DNA from: Gemmiger sp. An194 | GTDB lineage: Bacteria; Bacillota; Clostridia; Oscillospirales; Ruminococcaceae | Length of the DNA: 64,000 bases | NCBI RefSeq assembly: GCF_002160145.1 | Contig: NZ_NFKA01000003.1 | Location: forward strand, 124,001-188,000 | Reading direction: 5' to 3' | Shown here: piece after piece, positions 33,401 to 43,411 of the stretch | Layout of the letters: every line of letters starts with the position of its first letter | How positions within the stretch are numbered: position 1 is the first letter of the stretch | Position numbers and translations under genes: made by a program | Notes under the pieces: generated by a model | Told to the model about the DNA's origin: nothing | Seen by the model: only the letters and a program-made list of their open reading frames with translations | Database searches by the model: none

Positions 33401-34139
33401 AGTTGTCGAAGGCCTTCTTCACCTGCACATCCCGGATCTCGATCTCGTCCAGAATGGTGCCGAAGGTGGTGTGGCGGCAGTGATCGGACCAGTAGGTATC
33501 GATCATGCGGATCTCGGTGATGGTGGGGTCCCGCTTTTCAAACCGGAAGTAGTTCTGGCAGAAGGCGATGTCCGCCTCGTCCATGGCCAGACCCTTCTCC
33601 TTCACGAAGTTGGCCAGGCCCTCCTCGTCCAGCTCACAGAAGCCGGTGAGGGTCTCCACGGTGCTGGGGGTGGGGTACTCCATCTGCAGGGTATCCTTGC
33701 GGGAGAGGCTGGCTTCGCGTGCCTCCACCGGGTTGATGACATACTTCTTGATCTGAGCCAGCTCCGCCTCGGTGGGGTTGCCGGTGATCAGATATACCCG
33801 GGCGGTGCGCACGGTGGGGCGCTCGCCCTGGCTGATCAGCTGGATGCACTCGCTGGCGGAAGCGGCCCGCTGGTCAAACTGACCGGGCAGGTATTCCACC
33901 GCGAACACCACGTCCGCCTCGGGGCAGTGGTCGCAGGTGTCGTCCACCGGAGGCTCGCTGAATACGGTGGGGATGCAGCTGCGGAACAGTTCCTCGCTCA
34001 CACCCTCCACATCATAACGGTTCAGAATGCGCAGGCCGGTCACCGACTGGATGCCCAGCAGGCCGTGCACCTCGCCCAGCAGGTTCTGGGCCTCGTGGTC
34101 AAAGCCCTTTTTCTTCTCCACATAAATGCGGTATACCAT
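30438..34139 (-). CDS. purL: Phosphoribosylformylglycinamidine synthase, single-chain (synthetase plus glutaminase)
   Basis: A 1233-residue large-form FGAM synthase converting FGAR, glutamine and ATP to FGAM. It carries the synthetase domains with [13 protein letters not shown] and [27 protein letters not shown] (quoted in parts: [25 protein letters not shown]), and a C-terminal glutamine amidotransferase domain ([16 protein letters not shown], then nucleophile Cys in [12 protein letters not shown]). Most Firmicutes use separate PurS, PurQ and PurL; the fused form here is the type also found in Proteobacteria and in part of the Clostridia. It lies 4 bp after purD. Confidence 0.94.
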   Translation of the reverse strand: [1233 protein letters not shown]

Positions 34140-34143
34140 GGGT

Positions 34144-35433
<1,290 letters not shown>

Positions 35434-35480
35434 GCGCTTGATTCCCTCTTTCGTTCCATGCAGGCAAGTGTGGAGCATTC

Positions 35481-35524
35481 AAAAAGCCAGACGGCCTTTT
35501 CATGCTCTCTTATGGTCGTCTGGC
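35481..35524 (-). terminator. Terminator or attenuator in the purD leader
   Basis: On the minus strand GCCAGACG (35524-35517) pairs with CGTCTGGC (35493-35486), followed by TTTTT, about 48 bp before the purD start. Its place inside the cluster suggests premature termination control. Confidence 0.7.
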
Positions 35525-35573
35525 TCGAGACGCCCCCACGCCATTCACGCCTTATGGCTCAGGCGGCGGCCCA

Positions 35574-35669
35574 CGTCAAAATTTTCCGTGATATTTTCCA
35601 AAAATGCTCGCCAATCCACCAAGGATTGGCTGTGCTTTTTGGTTCATCTCACAAAAAATTTTTTGACGC
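35574..35669. repeat. Long imperfect palindrome in the purD leader, dispersed repeat copy 2
   Basis: Nested arms: CGTCAAAATTTT outside, CCAAAAATGC in the middle, GCCAATCC inside, around an apex that on the minus strand reads CCTTGGTGG, the same as in the 7617-7738 palindrome. Total about 95 bp. It may be a mobile palindromic repeat recruited into the leader. Confidence 0.65.
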
Positions 35670-35704
35670 GTTCCACCGCCTGGAATAGCGCGGTTCCGTC
35701 TTAT

Positions 35705-35710
35705 ATTATA
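35705..35710 (-). promoter_or_regulatory. Candidate internal promoter for purD-purL-purB
   Basis: Minus-strand TATAAT about 270 bp before purD, in the gap after purH. The -35 region is poor. Confidence 0.4.
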
Positions 35711-35772
35711 ACAAAATCGCGGCAAGGCAAAAAGCCCAATGGCACAAATTTGTGCCGCGCAGCCGGTTCTCC

Positions 35773-36945
35773 TTAGTGGTGGAACAGCCGGATGCCGCAG
35801 AAGGCCATGGCGATGCCGTATTTGTTGCAGGTGTCGATGACCTGCTGGTCCCGGATGGAACCGCCGGGCTGCACAATGGCTTCCACGCCGCTGCGGCGGG
35901 CGCGCTCGATGTTGTCGCCGAAGGGGAAGAAGGCGTCGCTGCCCAGCACCACGCCCTTCACCTGGGCCAGCCATGCCTTCTTTTCCTCAGCGGTGAGGGG
36001 GGCGGGCTGCTCAGTGAAGGTCTCGGCCCACATGTCGTCGCCGATCACATCCTCGTACTCATCGCTGATGTAAACGTCGATGGCGTTGTCCCGGTTGGGG
36101 CGGGCGATATCCTCCCGGAAGGGCAGGGCCAGCACCTTGGGATGATGGCGCAGCTGCCAGATGTCGGCCTTGTTGCCCGCCAGACGGGTGCAGTGGATGC
36201 GGCTCTGCTGGCCGGCGCCTACGCCGATCACCTGGCCGCCCTGGGCGTAGCACACGCTGTTGGACTGGGTGTATTTCAGGGTGATGAGGCAGAGCATCAG
36301 GTCACGCTTCTGCTCGTCGGTGAGGGTCTTGTTGTCGGTGACCAGGTTCTCCAGCATGGACTCGTCGATCTTCAGCTCGTTGCGGCCCTGCTCGAACACG
36401 ACGCCGTAAACCTGCTTGCGCTCGATGGGCTCGGGCTGATAGTCCGGGTCGATCTGCACGATGTTGTAGCCGCCCTTGCGCTTTGCCTTCAGAATGGCCA
36501 GAGCCTCGTCGGTGTAGCCGGGGGCGATGATGCCGTCGGTCACCTCATGCTGGATGACCTTGGCGGTGCTCTCGTCGCACACATCGGACAGGGCGATCCA
36601 GTCGCCGAAGCTGCTCATGCGGTCGGCGCCGCGGGCGCGGGCGTAGGCGCAGGCCAGGGGGCTCAGCTCCAGGCCCTCGCAGAAGTACATCTTCTTCAAA
36701 GTATCGTCCAGGGGCAGGCCCAGGGCCGCGCCCGCCGGGGAAACGTGCTTGAAGGAAGCGGCGGCGGGCAGGCCGGTGGCCTGCTTCAGCTCCTTGACCA
36801 GCTGCCAGGAGTTCAGCGCGTCCAGGAAGTTGATGTAGCCGGGCTTGCCGTTCAAAACGGTCACCGGCAGCTCGCCCTCCTTGATGAAGATGCGGGCGGG
36901 TTTCTGGTTGGGGTTACAGCCGTATTTCAGTTCCAGTTCGGTCAT
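35773..36945 (-). CDS. purH: AICAR transformylase (stand-alone PurH transformylase domain)
   Basis: A 390-residue protein matching only the formyltransferase half of bifunctional PurH: LKYGCNPNQKPARI at the start, SFKHVSPAGAALG, KYTQSNSVCYAQGGQVIGVG and GSDAFFPFGDNIERA near the end. It transfers a formyl group from 10-formyl-tetrahydrofolate to AICAR. The cyclohydrolase (MGS-like) domain of standard PurH is absent; that step is supplied by the PurO-like gene 16 bp upstream in the operon. Start at 36945 with a GGGGGAG ribosome site. Confidence 0.92.
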   Translation of the reverse strand: MTELELKYGCNPNQKPARIFIKEGELPVTVLNGKPGYINFLDALNSWQLVKELKQATGLPAAASFKHVSPAGAALGLPLDDTLKKMYFCEGLELSPLACAYARARGADRMSSFGDWIALSDVCDESTAKVIQHEVTDGIIAPGYTDEALAILKAKRKGGYNIVQIDPDYQPEPIERKQVYGVVFEQGRNELKIDESMLENLVTDNKTLTDEQKRDLMLCLITLKYTQSNSVCYAQGGQVIGVGAGQQSRIHCTRLAGNKADIWQLRHHPKVLALPFREDIARPNRDNAIDVYISDEYEDVIGDDMWAETFTEQPAPLTAEEKKAWLAQVKGVVLGSDAFFPFGDNIERARRSGVEAIVQPGGSIRDQQVIDTCNKYGIAMAFCGIRLFHH

Positions 36946-36961
36946 GGTATCGTTCTCCCCC

Positions 36962-37699
36962 TTATTCTTCGTCGCAAACAGCGTCGTACTTGTTGATGAT
37001 CACGTCTTCGGTCTCGCCGGTGGCCAGGTCGATGGCACGCACGAACAGGCTGACCTTGTTGTCCTCGTTCAGGTTTACCCACAGGTTGGTGGCCAGCTCC
37101 TCGGCCTCCTCGGGCAGGGCGATCTTCTCCGGCTCGCCCTCAAAGCTGGGGATGGGGTTGCCGTCGCACTTGTAGGTGTGGATGAAGTGGCCCTCGCCCG
37201 CCACCGGGACGGGGTACTCGAAGAAGTAGCGGCGGCAGCTTTCGCCGTTGCCGTCTGCGCTCTTCAGAATGGACAGCTTGTAGCTGCATTTGCCCTCCTC
37301 CAGCTCCACCAGACCGCTGATGCGGGGGGTCCAGTTGGGGCCGTCCAGCTCAAAGGTACGGGTGCGCAGGGCGTCCTCAAAGCGCTCGCCACGGGCCATG
37401 AACTCGTACACGGTGTCGGTCTGGTCACCGTTGGTCACGATATGAGCATTCGCCACGGTGCGCACCGGGTTGTAGATGATCAGGCTGGGGTCCTCCAGCT
37501 TGGCGGGGTCGGCCGCCAGGGTGCGGATGCCGCCGATCTCGGGCACCGGGTCAAATACCCGGTTGCGGCTGTTGGCGCTGCGGCCCATGATAAAGTAGGC
37601 GATCAGCGCCTTCTTGCCGCTGGGGGCAAGGCCCAGCACGATGCCCCGGCCGGGGTAGGCATTTTCGTTCACCAGTTTGTACAGATCCAGCTGTTCCAT
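36962..37699 (-). CDS. purO: IMP cyclohydrolase of the archaeal PurO type
   Basis: A 245-residue protein closing the second purine ring (FAICAR to IMP). PGRGIVLGLAPSGKKALIAY, then FIMGRSANSRNRVF, then IYNPVRTVANAHIVTNGDQTDT follow the PurO pattern (short N-terminal strand, SR-NR motif, YN-R motif, NG-xTD motif) first known from methanogens. NWTPRISG also matches the family. The start MEQLDLYK at 37699 is chosen for the GGAGG five bases upstream. Found between purN and the transformylase-only purH, it completes a split PurH function. Confidence 0.87.
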   Translation of the reverse strand: MEQLDLYKLVNENAYPGRGIVLGLAPSGKKALIAYFIMGRSANSRNRVFDPVPEIGGIRTLAADPAKLEDPSLIIYNPVRTVANAHIVTNGDQTDTVYEFMARGERFEDALRTRTFELDGPNWTPRISGLVELEEGKCSYKLSILKSADGNGESCRRYFFEYPVPVAGEGHFIHTYKCDGNPIPSFEGEPEKIALPEEAEELATNLWVNLNEDNKVSLFVRAIDLATGETEDVIINKYDAVCDEE

Positions 37700-37740
37700 C
37701 TTGGCCTCCATATTCCAAATCGTATGATATAGATCAGTTT

Positions 37741-38337
37741 TTACTTGTCGTATTCCTCGCAGACCTCTGCGATGGCGGCGGGCAGGATGATCCATTCCGC
37801 CTGCTCCATCACCCGGCGCTGCAAAATCTCCGGGGTATCGCCGGGCTGCACCTCCACGGCCTTCTGCTTGAGGATGCGGCCGCCGTCGCAGATCTCGTTG
37901 ACGAAATGCACGGTGGCGCCGGTCACCTTCACGCCCTTGGCAAGAGCCGCTTCATGCACCCGCAGGCCGTAGAAGCCCTCGCCGCAGAAGCTGGGGATCA
38001 GGCTGGGGTGCACGTTCAGGATGCGCTCCGGGTAGGCGGCGATGACGCTGGGACCCAGAATGGACAGAAAGCCCGCCAGCACCACCAGGTCGATGTGATT
38101 TTCCTTCAAAACGTTCAGCAGGGCCGCGTCGAAGGCCTCGCTGCTCTCGTAATCCTTGCGGCGCACCACCACGCCGGGCACGCCGGCCTTTTCGGCCCGC
38201 TCCAGCGCGTAAACGCCGGGCCTCGATGCAACCACCAGGCTCACCCGGCCGTGGGGGATTTCTCCCCGGGCCTGGCTGTCCAGGATGGCCTGCAGGTTGG
38301 TGCCGCCGCCGGAGACCAGAACCGCGATGTTCAGCAT
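37741..38337 (-). CDS. purN: Phosphoribosylglycinamide formyltransferase 1
   Basis: A 198-residue enzyme transferring a formyl group from 10-formyl-tetrahydrofolate to GAR. The N-terminal [15 protein letters not shown] binds phosphate; [11 protein letters not shown] carries the catalytic His; the Asp in [13 protein letters not shown] completes the site. The start overlaps the purM end by 7 bp, showing coupling. The usual Asp before this motif is Asn here (FVNE for FVDE), a minor variation. Confidence 0.94.
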   Translation of the reverse strand: MLNIAVLVSGGGTNLQAILDSQARGEIPHGRVSLVVASRPGVYALERAEKAGVPGVVVRRKDYESSEAFDAALLNVLKENHIDLVVLAGFLSILGPSVIAAYPERILNVHPSLIPSFCGEGFYGLRVHEAALAKGVKVTGATVHFVNEICDGGRILKQKAVEVQPGDTPEILQRRVMEQAEWIILPAAIAEVCEEYDK

Positions 38338-39371
38338 AACTCCACGCCCTCGCCTTCGCCGATCACGCCCAGGATGTAGGCGTCCTCGCCCTGCTCCTTC
38401 AGGATGGCCAGGGCCTTGTCCGCGTCTTCCTTGGCAACGGTCAGGATCATGCCAACGCCCATGTTGAAGGTGTTGAACATGTCGCGCTCGGGGATGTTGC
38501 CCGCCTTCTGGATGAAGCCGAACAGGGCGGGAGTGCGCACATCCTCCTTCTTGATGACGGCCTTGCAGCCCGCCTTCAGGCTGCGGGGGATGTTCTCGTA
38601 GAAGCCGCCGCCGGTGATGTGGGACACGCCCTTCACGGCGATCTGGTCCATCACGGCCAGAACCTGCTTCACGTAGATGCGGGTGGGAGCCAGCAGGGCC
38701 TCGCCCAGAGTGCAGCCCAGCTCCTCGTGGTACTCCTTCAGCACCTCGGGATGGTTCTCCAGATCAAAGACCCGGCGCACCAGAGAGAAGCCGTTGGAAT
38801 GCACGCCGGAGGAGGGCAGGGCGATGATCACATCGCCGGGAACCATTGCCTCGTTGGACAGAATCTTGCTCTTGTCCACGGCGCCCACGGTGAAGCCCGC
38901 CAGGTCGTACTCATCCTCCGGGTAGAAGCCGGGCATCTCGGCGGTCTCGCCGCCCACCAGGGCGCAGCCTGCCTGCACGCAGCCCTCGGCCACACCGGCC
39001 ACCATCTGGGCAATGCGCTCGGGCACGTTCTTGCCGCAGGCGATGTAATCCAGGAAGATCAGGGGCTTGGCGCCGGCGCAGACCACGTCGTTCACGCACA
39101 TGGCCACACAGTCGATGCCCACGGTGTCGTGCTTGTCCATCAGGAAGGCGATCTTCAGCTTGGTGCCCACGCCGTCGGTGCCGGAGACCAGAACCGGGTG
39201 GGGCATATTGGTGCAGTCCAGCTCAAACAGACCGCCGAAGCCGCCCAGACCACCCATCACGCCGGGGATCACGGTGCGGGCCACATGCCGCTTCATCAGT
39301 TCCACGGCCTTGTAACCGGCGGTGATGTCCACACCGGCAGCGGCGTAGCTGGCAGAAAAGCTCTTTTCCAT
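38331..39371 (-). CDS. purM: Phosphoribosylformylglycinamidine cyclo-ligase
   Basis: A 346-residue AIR synthetase that closes the imidazole ring of FGAM with [21 protein letters not shown]-type opening (here [17 protein letters not shown]), then [30 protein letters not shown] and THITGGGF-like [14 protein letters not shown] identify it. Member of the same fold as PurL. Fully within the purine operon. Confidence 0.95.
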   Translation of the reverse strand: MEKSFSASYAAAGVDITAGYKAVELMKRHVARTVIPGVMGGLGGFGGLFELDCTNMPHPVLVSGTDGVGTKLKIAFLMDKHDTVGIDCVAMCVNDVVCAGAKPLIFLDYIACGKNVPERIAQMVAGVAEGCVQAGCALVGGETAEMPGFYPEDEYDLAGFTVGAVDKSKILSNEAMVPGDVIIALPSSGVHSNGFSLVRRVFDLENHPEVLKEYHEELGCTLGEALLAPTRIYVKQVLAVMDQIAVKGVSHITGGGFYENIPRSLKAGCKAVIKKEDVRTPALFGFIQKAGNIPERDMFNTFNMGVGMILTVAKEDADKALAILKEQGEDAYILGVIGEGEGVELC

Positions 39372-39444
39372 TTGTTCCTCCTTATTATGCCCATTTCACG
39401 GGCAAGGCCGGGGCCACGGAAAAATGGCCCCGGCGATTCATTCT

Positions 39445-40884
<1,440 letters not shown>

Positions 40885-40902
40885 CGGCCACATTCCTTTC
40901 TA

Positions 40903-41610
40903 TTAGCCCAGCAGGCGCTTCATTACTTCCTGGTAAGCCTCTTCCTCACCGCCCAGATCGCGGCGGAACAGGTCCTTGTCCAGGTGAGCGCCGGTGGTGG
41001 CGTCCCAGAAACGGCAGGTGTCGGGGCTGATCTCGTCGGCCAGCACGATAGTGCCGTCGGCCAGACGGCCGAACTCCAGCTTGAAGTCGATCAGGCGGAT
41101 GTTGAACTGCAGCAGGTACTTGCTCAGGATCTCGTTCACCTTGAAGGCGTAGGCGGAGATGGTGTCGATCTCCTCCTGGGTGGCCAGCTCCAGAGCCAGA
41201 GCATGGTAGTGGTTGATCAGGGGATCGTGCAGATCGTCGTTCTTGTAGCTGAACTCCAGGGTGGGAGCCTTGAAGATGGTGCCCTCTTCCACGCCGTAGC
41301 GCTTGGAGAAGCTGCCGGCGGCCACGTTGCGCACGATGACCTCCAGAGGAACGATGGAGACCTTCTTCACCAGGGTCTCACGGTCGCTCAGCTCCTCCAC
41401 AAAGTGGGTGGGCACGCCCTGCTCGGCCAGCATCTTCATCAGGTTGTTGGAGAGCTTGTTGTTCACAACGCCCTTGCCGCGGATGGTGCCCTTCTTGGCG
41501 CCGTCGCCTGCGGTGGCGTCGTCCTTGTAATCCACGATGACCAGGTTGGGGTCCTCGGTGGCGAATACTTTCTTGGCTTTACCTTCGTACAACTGCTCCA
41601 GCTTGTTCAT
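40903..41610 (-). CDS. purC: SAICAR synthase
   Basis: A 235-residue enzyme joining aspartate to CAIR with ATP. MNKLEQLYEGKAKKVFATED, IVDYKDDATAGDG, VPLEVIVRNVAAGS and VLADEISPDTCRFWD are the family motifs. Between purE and purF in the operon; AAAGGAG precedes the ATG. Length normal. Confidence 0.96.
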   Translation of the reverse strand: MNKLEQLYEGKAKKVFATEDPNLVIVDYKDDATAGDGAKKGTIRGKGVVNNKLSNNLMKMLAEQGVPTHFVEELSDRETLVKKVSIVPLEVIVRNVAAGSFSKRYGVEEGTIFKAPTLEFSYKNDDLHDPLINHYHALALELATQEEIDTISAYAFKVNEILSKYLLQFNIRLIDFKLEFGRLADGTIVLADEISPDTCRFWDATTGAHLDKDLFRRDLGGEEEAYQEVMKRLLG

Positions 41611-41675
41611 GGTTCTCTGCTCCTTTTGATATCAATCAATTAAAAATTAATAAAAACCTTTGAAAATGCTCCGCC

Positions 41676-42179
41676 TTACAGCGCGGCCAGCTCGGCCTGC
41701 AGCTTCTCTTCCTTGGCGGCGATCTGCTCGGCCATGGCGGCCCGGTCGGCGTCCAGTTTGGCGGCCAGAGCCTCGTCGGTGATGGCCAGCATCTGGGCGG
41801 CCAGGATGGCGGCGTTCTTGGCGCCGTTCAGGGCAACGGTGGCCACCGGGATACCGCTGGGCATCTGTACCGTGGCCAGCAGCGCGTCCAGACCGTCCAC
41901 CGCGCCGCCCTTCATGGGAATGCCGATCACCGGCAGGGTGGTGTTGGCGGCGATGGCGCCCGCCAGGTGGGCGGCCATGCCCGCGGCGCAGATGATGGCG
42001 CCGAAGCCCGCGGCACGGGCGTTTTTGGCAAATTCAGCGGCAGCCGCCGGGGTGCGGTGGGCGCTGAGGATGTGCGCCTCGCAGGGGATGCCCAGGCGCT
42101 TGAGCTCGGCTGCGGCGGCCTTGACCACCGGCCAGTCGCTGTCGCTGCCCATCAGGATCGCTACTTTTTTCTGTTCCAT
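41676..42179 (-). CDS. purE: N5-carboxyaminoimidazole ribonucleotide mutase
   Basis: A 167-residue class I PurE. Motifs AILMGSDSDWPVV and ILSAHRTPA bind the substrate phosphate and ribose; GAIICAAGMAAHLAG and PMKGGAVDGLDALL follow. No purK is seen in the window. The start MEQKKVAI at 42179 has GGGAGGG upstream. First enzyme gene of the cluster, behind a terminator and a small leader frame. Confidence 0.94.
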   Translation of the reverse strand: MEQKKVAILMGSDSDWPVVKAAAAELKRLGIPCEAHILSAHRTPAAAAEFAKNARAAGFGAIICAAGMAAHLAGAIAANTTLPVIGIPMKGGAVDGLDALLATVQMPSGIPVATVALNGAKNAAILAAQMLAITDEALAAKLDADRAAMAEQIAAKEEKLQAELAAL

Positions 42180-42210
42180 GTTTTGAAACCCTCCCAGATG
42201 AAACGCCAAC

Positions 42211-42242
42211 GAAAAAGACCGCAGTGCGCATGCACTACGGCC
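42211..42242 (-). terminator. Terminator or attenuator between the leader peptide and purE
   Basis: Minus-strand GGCCGTAGTGC (42242-42232) pairs with GCACTGCGGTC (42227-42217) with two G-U pairs, followed by TTTTT. It lies 2 bases after the leader stop codon and about 30 bp before purE. Confidence 0.82.
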
Positions 42243-42244
42243 CT

Positions 42245-42340
42245 TTATTCGGCAAGGATTGCGTTATGGGTGCTTTTCTCCCCAAACAGCGCTGCAAAAC
42301 CGGCTTTGTAACCCTTCATCTCAATGAATCCGCGCTTCAT
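42245..42340 (-). CDS. 31-aa leader peptide ahead of the purine operon
   Basis: MKRGFIEMKGYKAGFAALFG begins a 31-residue frame ending THNAILAE. A strong GGGGG-containing ribosome site lies before the ATG, and a promoter (TTGCAT-18-TAAACT) about 35 bp upstream. The stop falls just before a terminator stem. That arrangement suggests that ribosome progress through the peptide influences termination, or that it is a conserved small protein made in excess of the operon. No amino-acid run is obvious. Confidence 0.65.
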   Translation of the reverse strand: MKRGFIEMKGYKAGFAALFGEKSTHNAILAE

Positions 42341-42373
42341 GGGTGCACCCCCTAACAAGAATTTTACAATCCT

Positions 42374-42403
42374 AGTTTAACAGGCCCGGCCGACAAAATG
42401 CAA
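42374..42403 (-). promoter_or_regulatory. Promoter of the purine operon
   Basis: Minus-strand TTGCAT (42398-42403), 18-bp spacer, TAAACT (42374-42379). Confidence 0.55.
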
Positions 42404-42524
42404 CCGCTTTGCACCCCGTGATTCCATTTTCAGAAGTTTCGCCGGGTTGTTGAATATTCCCCATTGTTTTTTGGCGTATTTACCAATTGTCAACCGTCGT
42501 AGTATTACTTATGCTGTATTATTT

Positions 42525-43010
42525 TCACGCAAATGTAATACTTTCAAAGCGGGCTTTGGTCACCCGGGCCAGGTCGGCAGGGGCCAGCTCCACCTGCGCG
42601 CCGATACGCCCGGCGCTCACCATCACGGTGGGCTTGTCCTGAGCGGAAGCGTCGATCACGGTGACGAACTGCTTTTTCATGCCCACCGGGCTGCAGCCGC
42701 CCCGGATGTAACCGGTGGTCTTGAGCAGGTCCGCCACGTGCAGCATGGCCACGCTCTTCTCCCCCACCGCCTTCGCGGCCTTTTTCAGGTCCAGCTCGGC
42801 GGCCACCGGGATCACAAACACATAAAAATTCTTGCTTGCCCCCTGGGTAACCAGCGTTTTGAACACCCGGGCCGGGTCCTGCCCCAGCTTGCCTGCCACC
42901 GACACCCCGTCGATGGCGCCGTCCTCGTGGTCGTATTCATGGAAGGTGTAGGCCACCTTCTCGGTTTCCAGCTTGCGCATGGCGTTGGTCTTGGTCTGCT
43001 TGGCTGCCAT
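42525..43010 (-). CDS. ybaK: Cys-tRNA(Pro)/Cys-tRNA(Cys) deacylase, YbaK family
   Basis: A 161-residue trans-editing protein that removes mischarged cysteine from tRNA-Pro. Family features are the opening TNAMRKLETEKVAYTFHEYD, then RVFKTLVTQG, FVIPVAAELDLKKAAKA and GYIRGGCSPVGMKK with its conserved glycines. Length normal. Transcribed alone, divergent from the aroF leader region. AGGAGG precedes the ATG. Confidence 0.92.
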   Translation of the reverse strand: MAAKQTKTNAMRKLETEKVAYTFHEYDHEDGAIDGVSVAGKLGQDPARVFKTLVTQGASKNFYVFVIPVAAELDLKKAAKAVGEKSVAMLHVADLLKTTGYIRGGCSPVGMKKQFVTVIDASAQDKPTVMVSAGRIGAQVELAPADLARVTKARFESITFA

Positions 43011-43144
43011 GGCTCATGCCTCCTTTTGGCTCTTGGGCAACACCGACTGAAATCATGCAGGGTCGCCCTTGTTTTTCACCTATTATAATGCGTTCGCTTT
43101 TTTCCCGCAACCGCCCCGCGCCGCTTTAGTCGGATAAATTTTTC

Positions 43145-43173
43145 TTGACAACCGCTTTTCCCGGTGGTATGCT
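43145..43173 (+). promoter_or_regulatory. Promoter of the aroF leader and gene
   Basis: TTGACA (43145-43150), 17-bp spacer, TATGCT (43168-43173): near-consensus vegetative promoter, 33 bp before the leader peptide ATG. Confidence 0.85.
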
Positions 43174-43206
43174 AGGCCTAACTTAATCGACCTGTGAGGA
43201 CTTTTT

Positions 43207-43296
43207 ATGGCTCGACTGTTTACCGCAAACTATTATTATGGCTTTGCTTTTTATGGCAAGGTCTTAGTTTGCTGTGAACATTCCCGGGCGGTATAA
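43207..43296 (+). CDS. Tyr/Phe-rich leader peptide of aroF (29 aa)
   Basis: MARLFTANYYYGFAFYGKVL starts a 29-residue frame. Residues 5-16 hold three Phe and four Tyr, including YYY. GAGGA lies just upstream of the ATG. A strong terminator stands 33 bp after its stop and aroF begins beyond. This is the classical layout of amino-acid attenuation: starvation for charged tRNA-Tyr or tRNA-Phe would stall the ribosome and favour read-through into aroF. Mechanism inferred; the alternative RNA pairing was not fully modelled. Confidence 0.8.
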   Translation: MARLFTANYYYGFAFYGKVLVCCEHSRAV

Positions 43297-43329
43297 CGCG
43301 CCTCGCATCGGTTTTGCCGGTACGACCCA

Positions 43330-43367
43330 GCCGGGGGCTTGCAGCAAGCAGGCCCCCGGCTTTTTTC
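43330..43367 (+). terminator. Attenuator terminator between the leader peptide and aroF
   Basis: GCCGGGGGC (43330-43338) pairs with GCCCCCGGC (43352-43360), then TTTTTT. The 13-base loop contains an internal TTGC/GCAA pairing. Confidence 0.88.
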
Positions 43368-43411
43368 TTTGCGGGCCTGCCCCTTTCATCTTACATAGAG
43401 GAGTGTTTGAC

